64,000 nt of DNA from Paraspadella gotoi (GCA_051294375.1 CM119269.1:13831887-13895886), one strand, 5' to 3'; counted from the first letter of the stretch, positions 22,495 to 36,084 are shown. Made by a program: numbers and translations. Notes: generated from the sequence alone by a model not told the origin.

Positions 22495-24517
22495 TTTCTC
22501 TCCCCTTCTTCCTAGAGACATCTCTCTATGCATTGATAATAACGCTAAGTATGATATTAATGTGCAAAAGATCCTGAACGAGCGCCTTTTGTGTCCAGGT
22601 TTTCCCACCTTCCTTTTCCCCTTTCCCCCCCCCCCCATTTTTTTATTTTCCTCGAAATTGTTTCGCTTGAATTTTAAACTTTATCTTGTTGGGTATATTT
22701 CCATCCCTTCCGTCAGTTTTTTCTCTGGTTGGTATATTATATATTAATGCTTTGCTATGGTTATTTTTATACGGCTGTTAAAACACAAAGTCCAAACACG
22801 CTGGTAAATCTCTCTGCAGGGATGAGATCATAAATTTTGAAATGGAAAAAGTTCATGTTCTTCAAACCTATGGCATTATATTTAGCGATGTACTTGTGAT
22901 TTTTGTTGTTGTTGTTATTTTTAATTGTTAATTTATAAAAAAATATTCTGATGAAATAAAAAATTAAGATTATGGCAATGAATGTCAAAAATTTCACGAC
23001 GTTTAGAGATTGGTTTTAAATTTTGATTAGAAATGGCATGGTTTCAGTTTGACAAAAATGTGATATTGTTATAAATTATTTCAATTATAAAACTAATATT
23101 TGTAACATTAGTTTAAGAAACATAATATTTTTTTTCGTTATAGCACTATATAGTTACTTTTAAAAGTCAAATGCAGCAATGCATTAATTGTAGTTTTATT
23201 ATGTGCCATGAAGATTTTCTTTATTTCTGTTTTTGACTCCATCCCTGTATCTATTTGAAATATAGATTTAAAGCTTTTTTAATGTCTTTTTAGAAGACAG
23301 CAAGACATGTATCTATATTAAAAATATTTGTTACGCTATTTAAGTATCATATGGGGGTTCAGGCGAATTGCTTATATAAAAACTTTGAAAAAAGGTGGTC
23401 AGTTTAACACTCAAAAAAAAAAATTAACCTATTTTCTACCCTCAAATTGTGATTCTTTTATTTGTTGATGTACAGAACTAATTATGTAAATTTTAGATTG
23501 TTTACTAGGCTGATTCTTTTTTAAAAAATGGTGGTTCGTGATATTTTAAATGATATTTTTTATTTTACGAAATTTTAGATAGAGACGCACGAAATTCGCA
23601 CTCTTCTTTAAAAAAAAATTATGACGCTCACTGCCCAGTTTAGCGAACCTTCGTCCTTCGTCAGAAAACTTACCAATCAGAAAACCTCAGTTATTACTTA
23701 TTAGTATCCAATTAACAAATTTAATAATAAGCAGTTGGGGGGGGGAGTATTGTATTTCATCTAAAATTTACAGTATGATGTGCGTTCTACTTCAACAACA
23801 TTTATACGGAATATAATGACAATGGTACATAGTGACATACTATCCTACTGGACTTGTTTCAATTCGTTGTCATGCAACGGCTTCGGAATTTAGGACTACG
23901 TAGAATGACGTCGACATTTTCGATTACTCGACTCGGGTTTTATCTATGTAAATGAATTTATCTATTTATGGTTATAAGGTAGCGGGCATTAATGAGACGA
24001 ATGTAGTAGAGCATTTCATCGAATACTGGGATCAATAAACTGATAAATCAAATATACCAGGAGGTGCAGCGCTCACAAGTATTAACGAAACATGTTAAAT
24101 GACATTTTGTGATAATTTCCGGACGCTTTTTCAAAAAAACCAAACAAATCTAATGCTCTTCTGTTTACACGTTGCCCGACAGATGGCGATCGACGGAGGG
24201 AGACGTTATTTTCGTTTCGATCGAGTCGATTATAAATTAAATTTTTAAATCGAGAAACGAAACGATCGAGCGAGGATTGTGGAGGGGAGGGGCGATTGTT
24301 TGTAAATATGAAAATTATAAAAACGTATACGAATTAAGTTTAGTAATATTTAATAAACGACGCATCCACGGAAGAAAAACGCTAAGAGCGAGACAATCGT
24401 AAAGGAGGCGACTCAAGCTGGAGATGAGAAAACCGCTCGCGCCGATTGCAAAGTTCCCTTTTGTTTTTAATCGTCGATGTGAGGCGATCAAATGAGAAAG
24501 GGGGGGGGTGAAGGGGG
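22253..24517. other. Convergent 3' region of the WIP and SUEL-lectin genes
   Basis: No coding exon seen. After the WIP stop come a (CT)n block at about 22416-22491 and then long AT-rich sequence. AATAAA occurs near 22955 and 24349 on the plus strand. The SUEL-lectin gene ends at 24518 on the opposite strand, so 3' untranslated regions of both genes probably occupy this space. Confidence 0.5.
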
Positions 24518-27260
24518 TCAGTTCCTGGTCAAGATGACTTGAACAGAGTACGTCCTCCTTGGCGTTGTCTCGTAGACGTCGCGAAGGCTGTCGTCGAAGA
24601 GGATCGGGTGGAGGAAGCTGTGTTGATAAATGTTTTGAATGGAGCAGAAGGGAAGGGAAGAGACGTCCGAGGAATAGCCTGTTGTAGTGGGGGCAGGTAA
24701 TGGACACGGTTTGGAAAAAACGATTTGAGTACGAATTGGCAATTGCACGTTGTCTTACCGATGTTGCCTTGCCCTATGTCCGTCCATCCTATTGTGTCGC
24801 CGGCCAAAACCCGGAAATACCGATATCGCGGGAAACGAACCTGTGAGAAACGGAGGCGAAGAGTTTCACGTTTCTTTGTTTATTTATTTGTTTGTTTTTT
24901 TTTTTGTTTTTTTTTTTGCTCGTATTTTTACTATCTTTTTCTTTCTTTCTTTCTTTTTTCTTCTTTCTTTCTCTCACCTCATTCAAACCCTTCTTCAATC
25001 GAACGAGATGCTGACCGACGAATTGAAACTGGCATCTTTCTTGTCCACTCGGTCTCCAGATCTGTGAAGTTAAATATAGATCGATCCACGAATTTTATTA
25101 TCCCACGTGGTTCAAAAATGGTTCAAAGACCCTCAACCCCTCTGCCCTTTGAAATTTTCAACACACCTGCATGAAGATCTCGCCCGGGAGTGTTGCGAAT
25201 ATCCTCCAGCCCACGATCCGGCCGGGGCTGGTGATGCGCATGGACGGCATCACGTGAGTTGGGTTGATGGAAACGTCTCGACGTTTCCGGGGCTCGAGCG
25301 CCGATCCGATGTATTCTGCAATGATTTATTTGATTGATTGATTGATTAATTGATTGATTTTTCTTTGTTTCTTTCGATTTAAATGTTCTAGCAAAGCTAA
25401 CTCACTCTCTCCAGGAATCGGACGCTGACTACGCTCCGTTGTCGTTGTTGTTGTTGTCGTCGAGGTCGTCGTCGTTGCCGTCGTAGTCGTCGTTGCCGCC
25501 GTCGTCGTCGTCGTCGTCGGCGCCATCGTCGAAATCGTATCTTCCGTCGCCGCCGCGGTCGCAACTGTCGCCGGAGAAGTTGTCCCAATCTCCGCCGTCG
25601 TCATGGCGACCGTCGTACCCGCCGTCGTCGTCGCGTCCTTCGCGGTGGTGGCGCCACCTTCTCCGCCTTCGCCGACCACGAGTCTCGTCGTCGTCTTCCT
25701 CGATTTCTCGAGATCCTCGACGATGACGTCGCTGGGAAATCGCGGCGACGGCTCCACCACCTCGTCGTCGTCGTCGCCCTCGTCGTCTTCGGGCGGCGTC
25801 TCCGTCGTGTCCCTCAACATCGCCGTCGAGGGACCCGAAGTTCGGACGACCTCGTCGACGGCGGCTTCAGTTGACGTCGCTTCGGTCGTCGCTTCGAAGG
25901 TCGTCGTTGTCGTCGTCGGCGGAGGGGAAGTCGTGGACGGGGTGGTGGTGGTGGTGGTCGAGGTGGTCGTTGTCGTGGTGGGCAATGTGGTTGTGGTGGT
26001 CGTCGTCGGCGGGGATGAAGTGGAGGTTGTTGTGGTCGTTGTAGGTGGTGACGTTGTGGTCGTTGTTTGCGTCTCCACTTCCTCCTCCTCTTCTTCCTCC
26101 GCGGGAGGGAAGGTTCGGAAGTCGTCTGGTCTTGAAGGAAGAGTCGGGATGAGGTGCTCTTCCAAATCTGAGAGTCGAAAAGAAGGAGAAATGTCTTCGG
26201 TATCTTCGATAAGGAATTTTGATTGTACTTTCTTTCCAATCAGGTTTACGGTAGATACATTAACGGACAAAAGAGTAGCGCTCGTTAACGGAGAAGAAAA
26301 TAAAATAAAGGAGGACCATAACAGTAGGATTAATATAATAATGTAATTGATTATTATTATTAATATTATACAATTGAAAGGAATATTAAAATTACACTTT
26401 TTGTTACCACCTAAAAGCTACGACCTAAAAATTCTTTTATCCGTAATTACGGTAATTCCTTTTAATTTTTTTTTCAAAGTTAACTCTTCTTTGCATTTCT
26501 TATTTTCTTATTCTTCGTAAATCGAACTTCTTTCACCGCTTCCAAAATCCTTCTAGTCTAATATTAACTTTCAATATAATCACTAATCATTCTTTTTCAA
26601 TCTGAATCACCAAATTATTTTTTTTTCACAAATGACCCTTCTCCAACTTCCCCCAAAATTCCCGCCTTTCTCATCCGGGCAGCACGCCCCTCTATTCTAT
26701 CCTTACCCTAACCTCACCCTTTTTTCGCCTCCGCTTTCCCGGCCTTACTCAAGCCTTACCCTTCTTCCTGACGCATCTGTACTCGACGAGAAGGTAGGAA
26801 TGAATAGGGAGGATGTCAGCTGGTCGGTAGGCGGGGTCGCCGCAGGGGAAAGCCTCCGAAGCTTTGGCAGCCTTTACTTTGCACTTGGGCTTGCCATTGC
26901 AGTAGGCAAAGTCCACGGGTCTTTTGCAGTCGATGGGAGAAAATTCGCACCTAGGGGGGCGATTGGAGATCAATATTTTATTATTTCAGTATTTCAGTTT
27001 TGGTGTTTCAATGTTTTAATATCCTCGCAGAAAAATCATCGACTTAATTGATATTTTCTTTTTTTCTTTATAATATGTTTTTTTTTAAATAACTGACCAA
27101 AAATTAATATCTTTTTAACTCACCGTTCTCTTTTTCGCGCGCCCACGGGTTTGTAGCCGTAAAAGGCGTTTTCCACGAGGATCACGTGACGTCGTTTGCA
27201 CTGAATTCTTGTGCTTTTGTTGCGTCGCGTTTGAGTGCAAACTCGGGCTTCTTGCATTTC
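24518..27260 (-). CDS. Secreted or surface protein: SUEL lectin domain, Thr-rich linker, C-terminal Gly-Trp domain
   Basis: Exons in order: 27124-27260, 26760-26950, 25406-26167, 25167-25315, 24978-25061, 24759-24840, 24518-24678; every phase agrees and the frame closes at TGA after 522 codons. The first two exons encode a SUEL (Gal_Lectin) rhamnose/galactose-binding domain: ARVCTQTRRN, IQCKRRHVILVENAFYG, YCNGKPKC, then YLLVEYRC, with the spaced Cys pattern of the family. Exon 3 is an acidic stretch and a long Thr/Pro-rich mucin-like linker, probably O-glycosylated. The last four exons encode a compact domain with GRIVGWRIFATLPGEIFMQI, WRPSGQERCQFQFVG and YFRVLAGDTIGWTDIG. I know similar Gly-Trp/GD-IGW sequences from invertebrate extracellular proteins but cannot name the family. 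No transmembrane segment follows. A first exon with signal peptide is needed; see 41746-41826. Confidence 0.8.
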
Positions 27261-27648
27261 CTGCGCGGGGCAGAGAGTGGTCAGGGAGATTAGGAGGAAG
27301 GTCAAAGATCAAGGTTCGGGGTGACTGGTAGTTAAAATGGAATTATAGTAATATCAATTATTTAATATTTTTTCTGGAACCAATGTATTGCTGTTTTTAA
27401 AAAAACGCTTAATTAATTAAGACTCATTCGTCGCTTTCAGTTTTAGAATCTACAGGTATATTTTTAAACCTTTATATATGTAAATTTGATAACAGAATTT
27501 GTTTCGATGATTTTGTTATCCGATGGTCGTTGTATGAAGCATCGTCGTCATCCTTGACATTTTCATTGTCGTCGTTGTCAGGGCTATAATTCAAATTCCA
27601 AAGTTTTATCACAAACTGATTTCTCAAGCCTCCGACGACAACGGCGGG

Positions 27649-27655
<7 letters not shown>

Positions 27656-27711
<56 letters not shown>

Positions 27712-27712
27712 T
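27656..27712. repeat. (CGA)n microsatellite
   Basis: A near-perfect run of GAC/CGA triplets, one of many triplet tracts of this motif in the window (28680, 29917, 47862, 48155, 49470, 58728). Confidence 0.9.
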
Positions 27713-28163
27713 GTGGAATTTTATCAGAGATCGAATGGAATCGTTTTGGAGCAGACGGCTGCAGACATGACAAGAAGAGTTATGAAGAGAGGGAAAAAGA
27801 AAGGGAAGGCCAAATAGAGAAGAAAAGAGCTTAAATAATAAAATTGATTATAAATATGGTATTCGTACTTTCGTAGTACCATTGAACTGAAAATATGACA
27901 ACATTGACTTAGCGATGCCATAGCGGGTATTACAGTTACACAAAAAGGCTTATCTTCATGACCAAGCTCGTTAAAAGACATAAGTACACTCATATACGTA
28001 GCGTCATTAACGTCTGCGCGAAGAGAAATTTAAAGTGAAAGGGAAAGAAGAAAAGTGAAAAACTGGGTTTTGATTTGGCGACGATGACGTCACCTGGAAA
28101 TAGTTTTTTATATTTTTTTCGAAAGGTCGCGATGAAAAAGGGGCAAAGTCTTTGGCCTTGGAG

Positions 28164-28174
28164 AGAGAGTGAGG

Positions 28175-28263
<89 letters not shown>

Positions 28264-28359
28264 TGAATAGAGAATGTTAAACTTATGTCGAGAGGAATGT
28301 CGTCTTGTCACTTCTTGACGCAAATCTTTCCGAGTTTTGTTTAAACCGATTAGCGAGTA

Positions 28360-28440
<81 letters not shown>
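28164..28440. repeat. Two (GA)n microsatellites
   Basis: GA tracts at about 28173-28262 and 28360-28440 separated by 97 bp of unique sequence, with single-base interruptions (GAAAGA, AGAGGAG). They generate Arg-Glu and Ser-Leu frames without coding character. Confidence 0.9.
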
Positions 28441-28444
<4 letters not shown>

Positions 28445-29417
28445 AGTATATTACCCCTTCTACGATTACAACAATCGCTAATAAAAACCAAATCGAGGCA
28501 ACGGAGGTGAAAGAGATAAGGGAATAAAGGGAGAGAGATAAAAAAAAGGGCCCTGAGGGCAGGGAAGGAAGTGGGGATTCGAGGACTGGAGTGGGGACTC
28601 CCCCGAGGGGAGGCGGGGCAACAACCGAATGCTTTAGAATCGCGGAAGATTAAACGAATATTTTGGCGAAAGTCCATCTTCGTCGTCGTCGTCGTCGTCG
28701 TCGTTATCGTCTCTTCTCAAGATTTCGATTGAAATATTTTATTTTACTTTTTTCAAAAAGAAAAAAAAATCTTCTTGTTTTGAAATTTGAAGTATCGACT
28801 TTCAAAATTGAGTTTCGCTTTACAAAGAGATTAGTAACTAAATATAACTCTTGTATCAAAAACAAAGGTGTGAAACAGAAAACTACAGAGATGTTGATTA
28901 ATTTTATTCTTATCCATATCGTTGCTGCCTTTAACAAATCTCTCTTAAATCGTGCATTGTGGGAACCAGTTAAAATATTAAAGTTTACAGAAAATGATTT
29001 TTTTTTTTTAAATGAATTTCCTTTAATACTCAACTAATACTTTGATATAGTTTTTTCAACTGATTTTTTTTTTATGAATCTTAACTTTTTTTTTACTAAT
29101 TGGCAATCTGCCTATCGAATCTATCATCCAGTGCTAGTGTAATAGACCTAAATTCGGTCTGCGGAACTCAAAGCAAAACTCATTCCCCCCTCCACCCACA
29201 TAAAGTTTCCCCCCTTTTCTCTGCCGGTGGTCAAGAAATTCGAGTCGCGGAGATTCCGCCTTCCAATTGTTGTTTCTGATGGTTTGTGTTGGTCTTTGCG
29301 GGTTATTGTTGTTGGTTCTGTTGGTCTTTGTTAGTTTTTTCGCTCCTCGTCTTCCGCAAGATTCTCCCTCCCTCTGTTTACGCAGCTGAACGGAATTCTT
29401 CCGTTTGAGCCAATGAT

Positions 29418-29692
29418 TTGATTTGATTTATTTGATTGATTTGATTTGATTTGATTTGAAGTTATTGATTTGATTGATTTGATTTGATTTGATTTGATTG
29501 ATTATTGACTTGATTGATTTGACTTGATTTGATTGATTTGATTTGATTTGATTTGATTTGATTTGATTTGATTTGATTTGATTTGATTTGATTCTTTAAT
29601 GTGATTGAATTATCATTAAATTAAATTAAATTAAATTAAATTAATTGATTTGATTTGATTTGATTTGATTTGATTTATTGATTGATTGATTT
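29418..29692. repeat. (TTTGA)n pentanucleotide tandem repeat
   Basis: TTTGATTTGATTTGA units dominate, with ATTGATTGA variants and a short AAATT interruption near 29620-29640. Confidence 0.9.
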
Positions 29693-29911
29693 GAATTGAT
29701 TAATAGACTGATTAATTTACTAAACTTCGAACCTATAGATTAATCTTCACATTGACTTATTGATAAATGTCCTACTATTAGTTTCGTTTATGGTCGAATT
29801 TCTGAACCTCGTACATTTTCTCCCTAAATTTTGTTTACCAAGTTGACGTTAATTTATATGTTTACGAGGCCCCACCCAATCTTCGCTTCTGGTGTCGACA
29901 TTGCTGTCATC

Positions 29912-29914
<3 letters not shown>

Positions 29915-29957
<43 letters not shown>

Positions 29958-30115
29958 TGAGTATCACTCTCACTCTCACGGATTAGAGTCGTGATTGTGA
30001 TCGAAATCGACACAAATTTGTTGCAATCGACGTGAAGTTCAATCGGACGCCGAACTTGGGGGCCAGATCGTCTGTCTGTCAGTCTTTCTATCTTTCTTTC
30101 TGTCTTTTTTTTCTT

Positions 30116-30205
<90 letters not shown>
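29915..30205. repeat. (CGT)n and (CT)n microsatellites
   Basis: A CGT tract at 29917-29955 and a long (CT)n tract at about 30120-30203. The 105 bp between them is unique sequence without a supportable exon. Confidence 0.9.
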
Positions 30206-30209
<4 letters not shown>

Positions 30210-32764
30210 CTCTCCCTTATATTTTTCTCTCCTTTCTCGCCCATATATCAGAGTAGGTGAACTCCAGTGAGAAAATGCGTGACCCAATCTCCCTTCCCGC
30301 TTCCCCGCTGTTCACACGTCAAAACATCGCGAAAATTAAAAACCCACTTTTTCGAATTTTCCCGCGTTTTTCTCGCCCATGTTTTTCTTTGGCGACGTCA
30401 ATCAGGGCGACGTTTACTTCGCGAGTTTCATTTACTATGCCTCCAACTCATTTCATATAAAATGAATAAAATATTTTAATTTAAATAAAGTAGATAATTA
30501 TAAATACGTACAATTGGTAGTTCCGATTTCTTGCGCCAAAAGATAAAATCGAAATGAGAGAAAAATTAGAATCATATTTATTTTTCAGAATAGGTGTAAT
30601 TACATGTAATTAATTAGAAGAAAAAAAACTCTTTTGGCAGTATTTTTATTTTTAAATGTTTTGTCATCCTGGTCGCAAGACACGGAGAAAAGAAGGGAAG
30701 AAGATGAGAAAAAAAAGGTAAAAAAAGAAGGGAAGGAGTTAAGAAAAGTGGGGGAAAGTGGAAAGACGAAGTTTGGAAAGAGTTAGAAGATGTGGAAAAA
30801 AAGGTTCCGAAGGATTGATACGATTGGGCAAGTCCTTAGGGTAAAGTAGAATGTGGAGAGAGAGAGAAGAGATGGAGTAGAGAGAAGAGAGAGAGAGAGA
30901 GAGAGAGTAGAGAGAGAGACGAGAAGAGAGAAGAGGAGAGAGAGAGTTCCAGTCAGAGTGACACGGTTACGAGTTGAAACCAAACAAAGTTCATCTCTCT
31001 TTCATCCTCTTCATCTGCTTCGTACGCCCGCTAATCGTCTCTGGACGACGATAACGACGGACGACGACGACGACGAGATGACGAACGACGACGACGACAC
31101 GACGACGAACGACGACGACGACGACGAACGACGACGACGACGACCGCTTGTTTCCGATTACAAGAAGCATTTCGATCTCTCGTCTTCACAAAGAGACCAA
31201 TCTGTTTACTTCTCTTGGGAGAGGGGAAAAAAATCTATCGACTTTCGTTCACATCGCGCGCCTCACACTTTGGCTCACACTTGGCCTCACTCTGCCTCAC
31301 AATTTGCCTCCAATATTCCTTAGTTTTCAATTCAAACGGCTGATAGAACTCGAGAGAAGAACCAACAGTTTTTATTTTAAATCACTGATTAGATTATTTC
31401 TAGCTTTTTTATGAAAGATTACTTGCTTCACTATATTTTGTAAGAAAGGTTTTTATAATTGTAGTTAGGAGTAAAAGTAAAAAAATTATGCTATGAAAAT
31501 ATATTTGTAATTTATAAAATGATGTTTGTAATGTCAAATTCAAGAATTGTTATTTGTTTATTTGTTTCAAAACTGGTTAAATATTGTTGATTTTTTAAAG
31601 AAAATGGAAGGGGAAAGAAAAATATAAAAGTGAAAGAAAGAAAGAAAAAGAAGGAATTGGGCGGCGTCTTCTTGTGAGGCATAATTAAAAGGGTCTTCCT
31701 CCGCCTCAATCGATCCAACTATAAATAAACTAACTCGATTTCTGAGAAATGTTTACGTTTTCCTCACCAATTATTTACGCGAAGGTAACGATTCTCTCAC
31801 GTGGGATACAGAGAAAAAACAGATTTAGTTTCTTCGGGAGGTTATGAGATCAAACGGGAGCCCGAATATGTAGTGTACAATGTGTAAATTGTAATGAGTA
31901 ATGTACGTATAATACATGATATGACATAGCTGACATAAATTTGTCATTATGTCATTGTCTCTGTCACTGTCGACTAATCGTTTTTAATAAAAAGAACATA
32001 ACAACAAAAAAAATTTAATATATGATATTATTAGTCGGTATACATTAGATTCAAATATACTACAAAGTACAAATTACTTTTTAATTCCTGGCGCCACATT
32101 ATTTAAAAACCAAATCGTAATATTTTCTTTGATGTCGAACCGATAATAAAGAAAAATGTTAAACTAAAACGTTTTCAATAAAAGTATTAAAACCCAATTT
32201 AAAATTGTCCTTTGACTACGAGTAACCGAAAAACACCGCCATATAAGATTTATGACACGGGGAAAATAAAAATATGATTATATTTTTTTTCCTTTAAAAA
32301 AGAAAAAAAAAACATAGCAATAAATTTTACACACATGCGAAGAGGATAAGACATATAGTCGATCCATTAAGTGTTTTCTCAAAAAAAGATTCTTTTTGTG
32401 GCCAAATCCCCAAGAAGGAATGAAAAAAAAAAGTTATGCCCAAAAAAGGAAAACATCACGTGAGTTTAAAAGGAAGTCACGTGACAAAAACCGAAGCCAC
32501 ATCAAAAAAGTTCGAACGGAATTCAAAACCACTGATCTTCTGATTAAAAAACCAGGGGAAAGAAAGGATAAAAGAAAGAAGGGATAAAAGAAAGAAAGGA
32601 GAAAATAAAGAAAAAAGAAAAAAGAAGAAAATGAAATGATAAAAAATAAAATAAAGTAAAGAAGAAAAATATAAAAGAAAGAAAGTAGAAAAGAAAGAAA
32701 GGAAAAAAGAAAGAAACTAAAAAAGAAAGGAAAGGATAAAACACGTATACTAGCAAATAATACC
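30206..32764. other. No gene seen
   Basis: Mixed AT-rich DNA with GA repeats (30857-30948), GACGAC repeats (31045-31142) and an A/G-rich stretch (32400-32740). Open frames here come from repeats and have no domain or splice support. Confidence 0.5.
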
Positions 32765-33126
32765 ATCCTTTTCCCCTCTCAACCTCTCTCTACTTCCCTC
32801 AACCCCTCTATCCACCTCTCAACCTCTCTCTACTTCTCTCAACCCCTCTAATCTCCCTCTCAACCCCTCTCTATCCCTCTTAACCTCTCTAAATCCCTCT
32901 CAATGCCCCTCTTAACCCCTCCTTACTTCGCTCAACCCCTCTTAACCCCTCTACATCCCTTTACCCCCTTCTCAACCTCTCTCATCTCCCTCTAAACCCC
33001 TCTAAACCTCTCTAATCTCCCTCTCATCTCCCTCTCAACTCCTCTACACCCCACTCAACCCCTCTCAACTTCTCTCATCCTCCCTCTCAACCCTTCTCTA
33101 CGTCTCTCAACCCATCTCCGCCCCTA
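32765..33126 (+). repeat. Degenerate CT-rich minisatellite
   Basis: About 360 bp built from variants of CCTCTCAACC and CCTCTCTA with ATCTC spacers, almost free of G on this strand. Confidence 0.8.
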
Positions 33127-33128
33127 AG

Positions 33129-33233
33129 GCGCGGCTGCACCTGGCCAAGACGAGACACCCTCTTTTGAAGGCGACGAGTTTTACTACTGGAGGCGAGGGG
33201 CGATCGAAGGGGGGTGCGGGGGGGGGTAGCATG
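33129..33233 (+). other. Speculative exon after the CT-rich tract
   Basis: After the pyrimidine-rich tract and CCCTAAG acceptor, one frame reads APGQDETPSFEGDEF, then YYWRRGAIEGG, before a stop in a G-run; a second frame stays open to a TAA followed by AATAAA at about 33305. No family match and no upstream exon were found, so this is only a candidate. Confidence 0.2.
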
Positions 33234-34160
33234 ACTCGCTCCGGAGACGAGGAGGTCCATCGCGTTTATAAGAGTGAAGGGGGGAGGTTTGACTCAAAGG
33301 GATAAAAATAAAGACGAAAGCGATATGAGATTACGGAATCATTCTGAAAAATTATCAAAACTTAAGAGGAGGGAAAAAAATTCTAGGATAAAGATTAAAA
33401 AGGAAAAAAAAACCTCGTTTTTTTTTTAATATATATTTTTTGTTTCAAGGTCAAACCAATTTTTTTTTTCTTTTAATTTTATTTTTTAGCAGGAAAGAAA
33501 CAAAATTGAAATTTGATTCCGACAGAGAAAATTATCTTCCCCTATTTCGAGGAGAGAATTCGATCGAGTTGGGGAAGGGGGAAGGGGGAAGGGGGAAGGG
33601 AGGAATGGAGAAGAGGGAAGGGGGAAGGGGGTGGAGGTTTAGAAGCTTGGAGGGAGGAAAGATGATTATTGAAAGAAAAGGTGGAAAAGTAAAAAAAAAA
33701 GATTAAAACTATTTAGTTGTTAAAAAAAGGGTAAAAAAATTCGGCTTTATTTTCCCAAAACGCCTCATTTTATCTTAAATTTTGAATTTGGTTAATTTTT
33801 TTAATTAAAAATTATGGTTAAGGATTAAGTTAGGGATTAAGATAGTTATAAAGGTGAGCGTTTTAGTTTGTGATTTTGGTAAAGGGTTTGCATTAAAGAC
33901 AAGCGTTTAAAAATTACAGTTAATAAAGATTAAGGTTAAGGATTAATTTAAAAGTATAAAAATATATTTATTAAATATTATGGTCGAAATTAAATTAAAA
34001 GAAATGAGGAACTCTCGGAAAATAGAGCCTAAAATTCTTGGTCAAGAAGTCGGAAGGGCAAGCGAAGGAGTTTTGGGCGGAAGAGAAAAAGTTGTGAGAA
34101 GTTATGAGTTATGAGGTTTGGAGCTGGAAAGGCAGCTGGAAACCAGGCGGACGGAAATAT
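33234..34160. other. No gene seen
   Basis: A purine-rich stretch with GGGGAAGGG repeats at about 33570-33640, then AT-rich sequence with TTAAGGATTAA words. Nothing coding is supported. Confidence 0.5.
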
Positions 34161-34164
34161 GGAA

Positions 34165-35675
34165 AGTTGGAAAGAGGAAGTGAAAAGAGGAAGTGGAAAG
34201 TGAAAATAGAGAGGGAAAGGAGTTTAAAGATTAACGAAAAAAAACTATATAAGAAAAATGATGTAGAAAATAAGAGCTGCTAATAGACTTGATGTTCGTT
34301 GATGAGCAAATTCACCAATCACCAATCACCAATTAATCAATTATGTTTTTTCATCCCGTGTCTAAGTTGGGATTTTTTCTTAGATTTAAAATCGCTGTCT
34401 TTTTCTTTCTTTTTAACTTAACGGCCAGTTTGTTTTTAAAATTTGTTGGTAATAGCTTTAGTACATATAAATGGTGAGATCTTTTCCGTTCATAAAATAT
34501 AAAAACAATAGTTCGTTTTAATCTTCGATGTTATACGTGAAATGCACAGTGCACACTTCACAGTGTACACTTTAGATAAAGTAGAAAGTTATTAAAGAAT
34601 GAGCACAAAAAAATTTCTCTCGTACTATTAATCTCAATCAATACATTTGATGTGATTTATTTCAATCTTTGAACGGATGTGAAACTTATTATTGATAGTT
34701 GATTTAAAAAAAAAAAAAAAAACTTCCCTCCCAAGTTTGTTATGATTTCGGGATAAAATAAACGCAAAATTATGTTCGAATGATCAACAATTTTTTTTTA
34801 TATTTTCATTCCAAAAACAAAATCTTCTTTTTAAAAAATATTATCAACCATAATATTTTCTTTACCATCATAAACTCTTGAAATTTTCTTAAGGACCTCC
34901 AGTAAAATGTTTTCCTAAAAAATGTCGTGATATCAAGAACATAAAAAACACACTTTTCATTTATAAAAATAAAAGTTAATACGTGAAAAATTGGCAAATA
35001 TTTAGCGGAGAAAAATAATCTAAAGCCGAATGCGTCGGAAGCGTCTGGAAGACAGAAAAAAGTTTATCTGGAAAAATCTGAGAAGGAAGACGAACGTCAT
35101 AGTTTCCTTTTTAAAAATGTTATTTTGTTTATGTTTGTATTCATTCATTTATTTATTCATCATTCTTTTTCGTTATTTTAAATTTTAATACTGTTTTATT
35201 CATTAATTTATTCATTCATTCATATAATTGATCAATTATATTTTCATTCATTCATTCATTCCTTCATTTATTCATTTATTCATTAAGTTTAGTAGTCTTA
35301 ATTTCCTTTTAGCATTTCTACATATAATTAATTCAATTTATTACTATAATTTGATCATAATATTGACCCAAACTGATTTCAACTCTTTAATCAAAGACCC
35401 TAAATATATTCGCACTTCATATTTTCGAACTATAACAGAAATTCGTCACGTCTTGAGCGGGTCCTCCTTATTTTCTCAGTCCCCAATTTCATCATAAATT
35501 TGGAATTAAGTTTTTAGATTTAAAGATTTTGTTAGGCGACCCTTTTCGGTTCTCTTGAACTTAATTTTAAACTTAATATATGAAATTGGTACAACCAATA
35601 TAAAAATTATCCATTCAGTTAATAAATAAGCTATCTTGCCCCTGACTTTGGACTGGCTTTGGTGGTTTAAGGCAG
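34165..35675 (+). repeat. Diverged segmental duplication, copy 1
   Basis: Colinear with 38745-41290. Shared landmarks in order: AAAAATGATGTAGAAAA with AAGAGCTGCTAATA, GAGCACAAAAAAA, TTCTTAAGGAC, a CATTCATT-rich tract, AAGTTTAGTAGTCTTAATTT, ATATTCGCACTTCATATTTT, and GGCGACCCTTTTCGG. It ends inside repeat R1. Confidence 0.75.
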
Positions 35676-36059
35676 AGATGCAGACGCGATCCGGGAGGCG
35701 GAGTGAAAACGCGCGGAGGCGCATGTTTTTTGAGGTGGCGAACTTGGACTAGAGTCAAAAATTGGGGAGAAGGGAGGCGAATGCGGAGGCGCAAAAAACG
35801 TTGCGCGTTCGCCTCTTGTGCTTTTGTTTTTATAGGCGAAAATCAAAAGGTTTTTGCCAAATTAAAACCTTTTTATTGTTCGAAAAATTGTTCTTTTTTT
35901 TTCAAATTGAGATAATGCTAAATTCTGAAGCGTTTATCAGCTGCCATTGGTTTTTTATTAACATATTTTTTATTAAAAAAAAAATTGGTTCTGTTTATAT
36001 CTATTTTAATCTAATAAGTTGTACATAGCATATATTTTATATCTTTTTCTTTTAATGCA

Positions 36060-36084
36060 NNNNNNNNNNNNNNNNNNNNNNNNN
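36060..36084. other. Assembly gap, 25 N
   Basis: A run of 25 N, the same size as the gap at 50785-50809, so probably a fixed-size placeholder. Confidence 0.95.

Noticed and set aside
25603-26346. 247-aa plus-strand Val-rich ORF
   Set aside because: Antisense of the Thr-rich linker exon, where ACC/ACG triplets read as Val on the reverse strand.
30853-31323. 156-aa Arg/Glu and Asp-rich ORF
   Set aside because: Encoded by GA and GAC microsatellites; no non-repeat segment resembles a protein.
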